Part shown: positions 35,829 to 46,246 of the stretch, piece by piece
Numbering within the stretch: the first letter of the stretch is position 1
How the letters are laid out: each line of letters starts with the position of its first letter
Assembly (NCBI GenBank): GCA_032871835.1
Contig: CM065296.1
Span: forward strand, 2,242,001 to 2,306,000
Length of the DNA: 64,000 nucleotides
Source of the DNA: Dipteronia dyeriana
Taxonomy: Eukaryota; Streptophyta; Magnoliopsida; Sapindales; Sapindaceae
Direction: 5' to 3'
Program-made: the position numbers and the translations under genes
The notes under the pieces: model-generated
Seen by the model: only the letters and a program-made list of their open reading frames with translations
Database searches by the model: none
What the model was told of the DNA's origin: nothing

Positions 35829-38800
35829 AGCATTAACAATTCGATTTGGAGAAAAGGTTTGTGAGTGTTAACAAACTGTGTTGTGTACTTATTTGCTGTT
35901 GTTTAGGTTTCTGAGTGCTAGTTTGGTGGTGTCTATTTGTTGTTGTTTACTTGTCTATGCTTTTTTCACTTGTATGTAGAAGATGAACATGGTTCAGACG
36001 ACATTTATAGGGATCTGCAACTAAGATTTGAATGTTTTTTTTTTCTTCCTATTGTTCATTGATTGCATTTTCATTTTATAGGTTTTAATTGTACATGTTG
36101 TGGTTGAAAGTGGAAAGTCTTTCGTTATTTATATTTTGTGCTGTGCATTATTTTATATTGGGGTTCTCTGCGGTTGCGGAGGGGATATGAGAGGATGATG
36201 AAATTTTAATATGATATTTATATATATCTGGATGTAAATAAACAATAAGTTCTATAGAGCTTTGTTTGAGAGCTATATTACACCTTAAGGATGCGTCATG
36301 CGTGCTTTAATTTGTCTCGGTTTATGTATTATTAACCTGAAAACCTTTCAAATTATGATTCATGAACTAATGATTCAGCTAAGCATGGACATATCTTAAA
36401 ACATTTGGCTTTTGTAGCCTATGGCAGTCTATTGAAGCCATTATTTGTCTTGCAGATATAAGTTCTAAAGTTTAGGGACGTCAGGAGTAGTAATCATTAT
36501 CTCATTATGAATATGAACAGACATTGATATCTTTATTTAATACATCATCTATACCATGTCATAACTCATGCTGTTTGATGGCACATTTCATTTTGGTTAA
36601 GTCGGGGGCTGTATTTAACTATCAGAGTATGCTAGTCCATTAACATTTTGTTTCTTTTTAATTGAACTGTAATATCTGTAGATTGGGCTGTGTTCCACTT
36701 TGCAAGTTGCCAATATGTTTACATGAGTGTACTTGTAGCTCTTTATCATCACTTTTGTGGTGTCTCTCTTGATTGCTTTCATTACCGGTGAAGTCTTGGC
36801 ATTGCTAGCGGTTAACATTTCTCTGTATTCCCATCAATGACAAGTTTGATAACTGCTCAGTCAACCAGACTGAGCTCTGAATTCATTTATAATGTAGTTC
36901 ATAGGTGGATTATATCATGATACCGTTATCTATCTATAAACGATACCAGAAAGTAGGCTATCAGTCTCAATCAAGTTGGACAATCTGTGACATCTTTATA
37001 TGGTGTATGAATGTATGATTTCGTATTTCCCCCCTATTTATCATCTCCTAGACTACGTTCAAATGATGTCATCATCTTCACAGTATTGTTGCACAAACTA
37101 ATATCTTTATCCACTTTTATTTAGTTTCAAGAAGTTGCATCCAACCATATTATTCATCCATTTTTTTACAGGAAGATATTTCATCTGATGCGGAATATGA
37201 TTCTATAAAGACTGTAACAGGCTGCATTTATCTCTTGTGGAGCTAAGTTTTCCTGTATTGTAGATCTCTTATTTGCTCATCTATACATTGTTCCTAGGAG
37301 GACTTGGCTTTGCCTCCATGGACCATGGTATACCAACTTGAATTACTCACTTACCATTGTTGTTAAATAAAACACATTGCTGAATGTGTGGATATTGCTA
37401 CTGGCGTTCTTGATACCAAATGAGCAGTTATGGTGTTGCCTAGAATTGATTTGTTATTTAGCTATAAAATTTGTTTTTGTATGCATATTTGTTAATTTAT
37501 GTAGGTCTATGTATGACTTACATAGTCTAGTGGACTAGATTAGGAAATTATCTGAATTCTATTTGATTCATTTAATTTGACATACATAGGGACTAGAGTA
37601 GTAAACTAGATGTCTATCATGCTCAGTCTATATAACAGACTTGGTTTAATTATCAGATATATGTTTAAGAAACTTATTTTGTGTTTGGGTTGAAATCGAA
37701 TGAGGTTAATTTATTAACATGCCCATGTAGCAAGCTAAATGTCTATTTAACTAATATATGCTTGTATCTTTGTTAGCCAAATATAATACAAAACTAATAT
37801 AAATTAATGCGAAATGAAAGCTAAATCCCTAGGTTCACACCAATATTGTCAAGTATTCTACTAGTTGTTGGAGGGTGACTCCAAATAGAGAATTCTGGCA
37901 TTTCTTGTTGGTTTAGAATTGAACTGTTGTAGAAAGGACAAAACGATTGAAGATGGTGCGGGTGCGGTGCTAAATGTTACTACTGCCAATTGAATCATCT
38001 ACATCTCGTATCACCATTTTTACATCCTTCTTTATTCAATCCAAGGCTCACTTGGGAGTTGGGACTGGGAGATGTAAGGGTAGTCTCAAGTTCCATTACG
38101 GGAATAGATTGAAAGTTTGAAACCTAGTTGGGAGCTAACATAGTTTCTAAGTGACCTTTTTTTATGCCCTTTCTTGAAGGAAAACAAAACAGAAAAGAAA
38201 TAGTAGTGCCTTGCTCTTTCTAAACTGTGATTCCTATAATAATTCCTCATCTGATCTTTTGAATACGAGTATATGACAAGCTTTTGTTATCAGAATTCTT
38301 GTACATACATGACATGGTGACAGCTATTATATTGACATCAATAATACTATTTTGTTTAAATCTGGTGTTCACAGTAATACTTTTATCTATTCATTTAAAT
38401 TGTACTAGATTTACATGATTTAAATGAATGTATTAGAATATTGCCATATCATTTGGAGGCTAAATTTGAACAAATTAACGTTATTCTATATATATTTTTT
38501 GCAGGTGAAAGTACATATAGATCAAACAATATGGTTTCAATACTGTATTTTTCTTGATTAGAATAAGGTGTCCCTAGAGGCCTAGACTAGGGGCTTTTTC
38601 ATTGATTAAGCGCTTGCTGGGACTTTTAGGTGGACACTGCCTAGCGTGACATTTTTTTTTACCAAAGAAACAATAAAGGAGTCATCGTATCTTTGGCCAT
38701 GAAGAAAAAACGATACGTTAGGATTCCCAACAGAACAAATTTATGGTCATTATCTCTATTTTAAAAAATTATATATTATTACTCTACCCAACATATAATT

Positions 38801-39182
38801 TGGTCGTTGTTCTCGTTACATTAATGATTCTGTCTGTAACTCCATACTCTCTGCAATCGTTGGCGGTTGTTATGGGCATGAACAGCCATGCAAATGCAGA
38901 GAAATACTTCAATGGATTGGATAACATGTAAGCAATTTATTGCTTCCATATGAGACTTCATACGTATTAAAATTTTATTGATCGAACATGTAATACACAT
39001 ATGTTGATAACTGACTATGAGTTCGTATAAATTTTATTGAACACATATACATGTGATACTTGTGTGTTGGGAATATAACGTTTAGGGATTTGAGTTTCAT
39101 ATTTATTAATTGACGGTGTTTCAGAAGTATAATTTTAAAGGGTTTGAGTCTCATCTCTCACCTCCGTTAATTGACCGTGGGA
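35829..39182. other. Long stretch without a supported gene
   Basis: Unique-looking AT-rich sequence. A few splice-like sites occur (for example TTTTTACAG at 37170 and TTTTTTGCAG at 38503), so extra 3' untranslated exons of the small gene are possible, but no coding exon can be supported. The open frame at 38743-38931 is hydrophobic and unrecognised. Confidence 0.45.
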
Positions 39183-39528
39183 TAGGCATGCCCACGGTTC
39201 CAACCGATTCCGTCGGTTCGGTTCTTTTTTTATTTTATTTTATTTTTTTTTATTTTTTTACAATTTAGCATAAGAAAATAAATAAATAAATATATATATA
39301 TATATATTATGGAACCGGCGGTTCCAGAACCGGAATCGAACCGTCGGTTCTAGGGCGGTTATTTTCGGAGGAGAACCGAAACCGAACCTTCAGCTCTACG
39401 GTTACGGTTACGGTTACGGTTACGGTTACGGTTCCGAAACCGGTTTTACGGTTTCAGTTTCGGTTATGGTTCATTTCATACTGTTACGGTTCGGTTTCAC
39501 GGTTTGAACCGAACCGTGGTCATGTCTA
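39183..39528. mobile_element. MITE, second copy of TTACGG-hexamer family (346 bp)
   Basis: The ends TAGGCATGCCCACGGTTCC and, in reverse, TAGACATGACCACGGTTCGG are flanked by a perfect 8-bp duplication CCGTGGGA (39175-39182 and 39529-39536). Inside are tandem GGTTAC units (about 39400-39430) and GGTTCGG motifs, as in the 34-kb copy. Confidence 0.87.
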
Positions 39529-39536
39529 CCGTGGGA

Positions 39537-41109
39537 GTTGTATTCTGGACAATCCTGTATCATTGATATTGGATCCCAATTGATTGTGTTAAAAATAATA
39601 ATAATAATAATAATGATAATAAACGGAGGCATTTTTTCCTTGCCAATGACGGTGTTTAAAGCATTAACACATGAAGCCACTTGTAAAAAAATTTCTCAAT
39701 AACTTGCACTTCTCTTGATAGAGTCTTGACTGTCGGCTGCATCCAATGCACCGTATATCTTCCATCTTGATACTGCCTTTTAACGTGATAATATTATATT
39801 GGGAGATGCATGGTGTATCATGCTGCACTCAAGTTTTAGTCTTCTTGATAATCAATGTCTTTATTGTCTTTAATGCCCTTCTTACGTGTCGCTATCCTGA
39901 TCGTCAACATCGATGAAGTCAGCTTTGTCTAACTTATTGTCCCGTCCAATCTTTAAACTCCGTTTTCTCTAAAATGTCTCACAAGTCACAACACTACCCA
40001 TTCCTTTAGCATTATTTACATTATTTGCCATACATACTTTTTAGTTTTCTCGTTTTCTCTCGCATGTTTAGCTTTAAAGTAAAATAAAAACTATTAAAAC
40101 AAAATCAAACAAAATCAAACAAAGAAAACAACTCTGTTGCATCTTTGGTCCCCATATATTTTCATTTTTCTTTTGTGAAAAAATATATTCTCTACAGTTA
40201 AGTTTCCACTGGAGTGGGCCCGAGCAACTCACAGATGACAGACCCAACAATTTTTCGGTTGTCATATAATTGTGCTAAAAGTTATCAACTTCCAGTTTAT
40301 GCCTCTTATTCCCAAAAAAGAAACAAAAAAAATTCTCTTTATTCTAATTATTTACAATGACATTTGTTTCCTCAAATAAAAGTTAGTGTAAATTGTCTCA
40401 TCATGTTCGAATCATGTATGTCAGCTAGTTTTAATCGACGAGTTACCTAAATAATAGTTAAGATCTGAAACTAATGAAAAGTTGATAAATAGTATGGTTT
40501 ATAGTTTGCTCACATAATGTTTGAGATTCGAATCCACTCGTGGGTTCACTATATTGTCAAAGGCCATAACTTTCATTTTCCTAAAGGTTGTAGAGTTTGA
40601 CATGAGCTCCAATTTCAAATTCGGATTTGCTAAATGGGTTTAGGGAATTTTTTGATTATCGAAAACAAATATAGTTGAATGGTAAATCATTTATACCTAA
40701 CATGTTGGTATAATAATTCATTGGTAAATTGTTATAATTTTCTTAGAGAATTTTATTAAATTGTTTTGGCATGGTAAATAATAAATGATTATTGATTACA
40801 AAATTGAAGTAATATAAAATAATAAAAAAAAGTGTATAATAATTAATAAACATTAGATGGTCAAATTTGAAGAAGTTGGGGGGACTTTTTCGTAGTTTTT
40901 TGGAAATAGAAGGGTAGATGATGTTGTTCAAAAATATTATTATACCAACCCACATAATCCCTTCGATCTCACTCCCTCCTTCACTCTAAAAACGGGAGTC
41001 ATATCGCATTAACCAGATAGAGAGAGAAGTCATTGAAAAGCCGACTCTGTGTGTGTTTGCCGCAAAAATATCCACGGCCACCGCCGTCTCCGCCGCCACA
41101 ACAACCACC
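39537..41109. other. Intergenic region upstream of the EDR2-C gene
   Basis: It contains an (AAT)n run near 39594-39617. The rest is AT-rich with no recognised gene. The last ~150 bp (TCACTCCCTCCTTCACTC) look like a plant 5' leader. Confidence 0.5.
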
Positions 41110-42030
41110 ATGTGCCCTACCAAGCTCAAGCACCGAACCCCGACTGCCGACCCCGCAGCCGACGATAAATGCTCTTCCACCGCCGCCACAATAGATTGGA
41201 TCTCCGAGTCGATCAACGGCGGATCCCTCCGTCAGGTCGACCTCCACTCCGGGACCAACGGCTGGGCCTCACCGCCGGGCGATCTCTTCTCGCTTCGCTC
41301 CAAGAACTACTTGACGAAAAAGCAGAAGGCACCGTCCGGCGACTCCCTACTGCAGCCAATCGGCATGGACTGGCTCCTGTCCAGCACCAAGCTCGACAAC
41401 GTCCTCAGCCGTCCGGACAACCGCGTGTCTCACGCGCTGAGGAAGGCGCAGTCGCAGGGAAGGTCGCTGAAGAGCTTCGTTTTCGCAGTGAATCTTCAGG
41501 TTCCGGGCAAGGACCAGCACAGCGCCGTGTTCTACTTCGCGACGGAGGACCCGATTCCGTCCGGCTCGCTGCTCTACCGTTTCATCAACGGCGACGACGC
41601 GTTCCGGAATCAGCGGTTCAAGATCGTGAACCGGATCGTGAAAGGCCCGTGGATCGTGAAGAAGGCGGTCGGCAACTACAGTGCTTGCATTCTCGGCAAG
41701 GCGCTGACGTGTAATTACCACAGAGGACACAACTACCTGGAGATCGACGTCGACATCGCGAGCTCGACGATCGCCAGCGCCGTCTTACACCTCGCGCTGG
41801 GATACGTAACGAGCGTGACGATCGACATGGGGTTCCTGGTGGAGGGGCAGGCGGAGGACGAGTTGCCGGAGAGGTTGATCGGTGCCGTTAGGGTTTGTCA
41901 GATGGAGATGTCATCGGCTTTTGTAGTCGACGCCGCTGCAGCGCGTGGGCTGGGTCTCGCTAAGGTTGTTAGTCATGAAAAATCCGGTGATGACGATGAT
42001 GATGATGATATCGATGAGAAAAAATGTTGA
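41110..42030 (+). CDS. EDR2 C-terminal domain (DUF1336) protein, 306 aa
   Basis: One uninterrupted frame runs from ATG 41110 (MCPTKLKHRTP) to TGA 42028-42030, markedly GC-richer than its surroundings. The frame is open upstream to 41053, but no ATG occurs there. The domain covers roughly residues 30-280: WISESINGGSLRQVDL, LLQPIGMDWLLSSTKLDNV, FVFAVNLQVPG, FINGDDAFRNQRFKIVNRI, GPWIVKKAVGNYSACILGKA, YLEIDVDIASSTIA and GYVTSVTIDMGFLVEG, all typical of EDR2-C. In EDR2 this domain accompanies lipid-binding PH and START domains; here it stands alone, so a lipid- or membrane-linked role is only inferred. The C-terminus has an acidic run (GDDDDDDDIDEKK). No introns, signal peptide or membrane span. 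Confidence 0.9.
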   Translation: MCPTKLKHRTPTADPAADDKCSSTAATIDWISESINGGSLRQVDLHSGTNGWASPPGDLFSLRSKNYLTKKQKAPSGDSLLQPIGMDWLLSSTKLDNVLSRPDNRVSHALRKAQSQGRSLKSFVFAVNLQVPGKDQHSAVFYFATEDPIPSGSLLYRFINGDDAFRNQRFKIVNRIVKGPWIVKKAVGNYSACILGKALTCNYHRGHNYLEIDVDIASSTIASAVLHLALGYVTSVTIDMGFLVEGQAEDELPERLIGAVRVCQMEMSSAFVVDAAAARGLGLAKVVSHEKSGDDDDDDDIDEKKC

Positions 42031-44829
42031 CTAATTCATTTTTTTTTATAAAAAAAAAACATAGTCGGATTTTTAGTATTAATTTTTTTTGTTAATTATC
42101 TTGGAATTTACTGCAATTGGATCTCCCTTCTTCTTATGGGGATTGTAGATATCAAATGGTAACATCTAATAACAAATGTGAAGGGATTTTCGATGCCTTT
42201 TGTTGTCATCGTTGTTTGTTTAGTGTAAAAATGTGTACTTGATTAGTTATGTTGTTTTGTGTCGTGTGTTGTTTTTTTTGTGGGTCTGTGGAATAGATTT
42301 TGAGATTTTTCATGGTGGTGGTGGGGGTTCAGGACCGTAGATTTTTGGTGGTGTGGATTTTGAGATTTTTGATGGTGGTGGCGGTGGTGGGGACTGAGGA
42401 CACTGTAGATTTGGGTGATGGGGATATTTTGTGGCGGATCAATCAATACACAGGTTTAGAGTTTGATACTTTGAGCTCTAATGGGTTGGTTTGATTTTGG
42501 TGGGGTCCAATTCGAGTTGTAAGTTCTGATTTTAATTTCGCCTGGATTTTGATTGCTCGATAGGTTGCCGAGCAATCGTTCGGATGGTGGGTGGATGTCA
42601 AAATGTGGTATAAAATCTATGCAGACCATGCATTTTTATATTTGATTTCTATATATGAACTTATCTTTGTCTGAATATGATTCAAACCGTTGATCTATGA
42701 ATTATCAAAAGAAGAACCAACGATTTGGGTTTCATCCCAAACCTAAACCACTTAGGCCACCGTCTATAGTGTTGTTTTCTTTATTTTTCCATACTAAAGG
42801 TAAATGAAAACTTAAATATGAGAAAAAGGATTGGTTTGTAAAGTATCATAAACAAGAAACGTCATTCTTCGTTAAAATCAATATATTTGATCGATTATTT
42901 ATATCGTATGATAGGATGTCATTATATATTTTCGTTAAAATCAATATATTTGATCGATTATTTATATCGTATAATATAATATGATATCATTACATAGTGT
43001 GTATAGATTAACTATAAAAAATTTGTTTAAGGTATTCTTTAATTTTTTATCTTCAAAGTGAACGTGAGACATGCCAATAGTAAAATATTGATGGGATCAA
43101 TGACATCAACAATGTCATTTAGTGGTGTCCATAGTTGGTTTGATTCAAGAAATCAAATAATTTATTAGTTTAATTTTCTTCTTGAGATTCCCACATTTTT
43201 TTTAAATAATTTGTGTCCCAAACTCAATTGTTTTGGCTTCATGGAAACTAACTGTTGTTCTATAATCATACAAGTGTACAACCAATAGACATTGAACTTT
43301 TGTTCTATACAGCCATTTCTTTAATCAAATTTCTCTTTTAAAATGCCTGTCTTTTGGCTTTTTATGCTTCCCCACTGACTGTGATTTGTGAACTTGTGAT
43401 GATGATCAAGACTCAAGAGAGCCTATATATAAATATGTTTTTGCTTTATTTATCGATTTAAGTTTCTAAAAGTGATGATTTCATAAAAAGTTTGTTATTT
43501 TATGATCACTTTGTCACTAATTGTGCTACATTAATCATGGTGGCTTGTTTTTCTTAGATCTACATTGACCATTCTTGTTTCTGCTTCATTTGCAAGTGCC
43601 CTTTGATGTGAACCCGTGACATTAGATTTCTTTTTTTATATTATTATTATTTTGTTTTCTATAAAAAATTAAACCTTAGGATTGATTAATTATGATCGTT
43701 GAAACATACTTATTCATTATTGATCGAATGAATATATACATTATTTCTGTTTATAACGAGATTCAAATCTCGTAATTTTTTTTGTCTATAAAAAACATTC
43801 CGAATTCATGACCTGATTTTAGTTTTTTGGCATCATATGATTTTCTTAGTTAATATTTATATTCCCCATTAAGATGCTATATATGTGGCTAGAGGCTACA
43901 CCCTTATTTCGTGGCCTAACATTTTTGGTGAATTGGGTTAAATTCAGACCATAATTGCAAACTTTTTTGTTCATGCACTGTTGAGCTACAATAATAATGC
44001 AATGTCTATTCATTGAACCGCACGTACAGGTCAATAATTTGACTTTTTGGAGCATTTATGAGAGCAATGAGCAATATCTATTGGGAATTTGGGATTTTTA
44101 TTTACCTATTTATTGCCCTTTTAATTTATTATTATTGTTATTATTTTAAATTGATGAGATGCTATGATACGGTTTTTAAAGTTGGTTTAAGGGTAACGCT
44201 AATCGATTTAAAATTGATGTATAAAATTGATGTTTAATCTATTACAATTTATACGAACGAATTATAAGGTATTATTAAATGAATTCGTCAAAATTTTGCC
44301 GGAAAATCGAAGACAAAAAAGTAAATGGGAAAATAATATAGTTGTCGAGATTGTATACTCTTAGGGATCAAAACGACAGCGTCAAAAGATGAAAGATTCT
44401 TATTATGTAGAAATGGAGACATTGGAAATGATAACGAATGATCAAATCAAAGAATGGGAAATCAGAAGAAAAAAAGTTGATATGATTTTGTTTTTTTGTC
44501 ATCAGATTATGAGTACATCTGTGTACATGAATGCAGTCTCTGCACAGAGATGGGTCATGTCCTCTCTTTCCTGCAAATTGTGTATGGAAGATACAGAGAA
44601 TTATTTCTAGAGAAAAGGGCAATTGCATATACAGGCATTGAAATTGGATTATTTTAATCCTTATCTCATGTTTCGTGGTATTTTAGGACTTGAAATTATT
44701 AGTTTCAAAAGAAAAATAGTCTCTTATTTATGGGATTATATAAAACCACTTCCAACCCCATCTCTATTTATTCTAAAACTATTTTACATGTAGTCCTCAT
44801 CTATTTATTTAATTTCTCATTTACATTTA
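42031..44829. other. Intergenic region downstream of the EDR2-C gene
   Basis: The 3' untranslated region is followed by AT-rich DNA. Two local direct repeats are visible: GATTTTGAGATTTTT(C/G)ATGGTGGTGG at 42298 and 42356, and a ~40-bp unit containing AATCAATATATTTGATCGAT at about 42873 and 42936. No gene or RNA was recognised. Confidence 0.55.
42873..42982. repeat. Direct repeat, ~40-bp unit, two copies 63 bp apart
   Basis: The sequence starting GTTAAAATCAATATATTTGA and running to ATTTATATCGTAT occurs twice almost unchanged. Confidence 0.8.
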
Positions 44830-45291
44830 GGGTCTGTCCTGTAAATGTTTTTCAGTTGCTGTTTTTCGAAAATAAAAATAAAAATAAAAACAGTATTTTT
44901 GGTTTCAGTTTCGAATTCTAAAAACGCGTCTGGTAGCATATACTGAAAGCTGTATTTTGAAAATGAAAACGGAAAAACACGTCTGGTAGATTAACCGAAA
45001 ACTATCAAAAATTGAAATATCAATTTTGGTATTTTATTTAATATTATTACAACTATAAACAAATTGATTAAATAATTAACCAATATAATTTTTGTGTTAT
45101 AATTTTTAAATTGAACAAAGTAACACATAAAAAATTAATTCAAAAAAACATATCAAAAAATGAATTAATTAAAACTAAACTCTTAAATTATAAATAAATA
45201 ATTATATTTATAATATATATAATATTTTATTTATATAATAATATAGAATATATTATTAAATAATATAGGACTATTCTATATGTATATGAGA

Positions 45292-45717
45292 TTAGCCTTC
45301 TTTGATCCATTGGTCAATCAACGACTGACCTATCTCCAGATCAACATATTGTTTGGCTGTGGATGCTGGAACTAGACAGTTGCCCAGGGCAATGGATTGG
45401 ACGTACTGCTTTATTGGAGGAGAACGGTGTTGGACTAAAGTCGTGACCCTTCTAGAGAGCGACTTACTGCGTTTGAAAATAGTATAAGGGTTCAGTAGGG
45501 GTAGAGAAGTTTCATTAATTTGAACAGACTCAGGGATATGGGTATATTCAACAAGGTTTTGTATTTTGTTTGTCTGAGTTTGGCGAACATAGATAGCAGA
45601 AGAAAGTCTAACCGGAGTGTTTTCAGAGATACTATTTACCATTGTTTTGAGAACTCCATCTCTTCATCTTGTTTTATACCAATTACTGTAGTTCTATCTT
45701 CCCGAAAAACAGGGAGA
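45292..45717 (-). pseudogene. Pararetrovirus polyprotein N-terminal fragment
   Basis: A minus-strand frame from Met at 45642 runs 116 codons and stops against AT-rich host-like DNA near 45292, so only the start of the viral polyprotein is present. It lies just downstream of the tRNA-Met primer site, where the first coding region of a caulimovirid (movement-protein end) is expected. The identification rests on position more than on a decisive motif. The core of the movement domain is absent from this fragment and from the copy to the right. Confidence 0.6.
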
Positions 45718-45730
45718 GGCTCTAATACCA
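45718..45730 (-). promoter_or_regulatory. tRNA-Met primer-binding site of pararetrovirus
   Basis: The minus strand reads TGGTATTAGAGCC, one base different from TGGTATCAGAGCC, the complement of initiator tRNA-Met used by Caulimoviridae to start minus-strand DNA. It lies ~75 bp before the viral first Met. Confidence 0.8.
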
Positions 45731-46246
45731 TTTCGGTGGCAGAAAGCTCCACGACCATCTCATAGAGAGCATGATTGTCTAGTTTTCCCCACAAACGGCC
45801 TTACCTCAACGACTTAAACAAGGTACTCACTTACAAAATACTATCAGAGATAGGTGGAGATCTTAAGCCAAATCTGTTCTGATATGCAGGATCCTCATAG
45901 GAGGCAAACATAGAGCATACTGAGATTTTGGAGAACTACAGATCTCGATATAAAACTATCTGAAGATCAGGACGAGAGAAACTTAGAAACCCATAGATAA
46001 ACAAACACTCATAATTTATTTTCTTCGATTGATCCTACAAAGAGAGCATCTCAAGATATATATAGAAAATAGAGAGCTCTGGAAAGATAAGGCCAAGGCT
46101 GGTGGCCGTCAAGCATATCTTACAAAGAGAAAATAATTTATGTCGGACATGTGAAATGTCTACATCAAAGCAATCAAAAGAAAAGCTGTCTGACAGTTGG
46201 CAAACACGATATCTACAAGATAAAAATAGATAAGCTCGGAGAATGG
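45731..46246 (-). promoter_or_regulatory. Pararetrovirus leader/promoter region, copy A
   Basis: A non-coding stretch between the polyprotein stop (46247-46249) and the primer site. On the minus strand a TATATATA box (46057-46064) is followed ~40 bases later by AATAAA-type sequence (near 46018). This arrangement fits a pararetroviral transcript that reads past its own polyadenylation signal once. It is nearly the same as 49396-49901. Confidence 0.65.

Noticed and set aside
38743..38931. Hydrophobic 62-codon open frame
   Set aside because: No homologue recognised, poor context, and composition like the surrounding AT-rich DNA.
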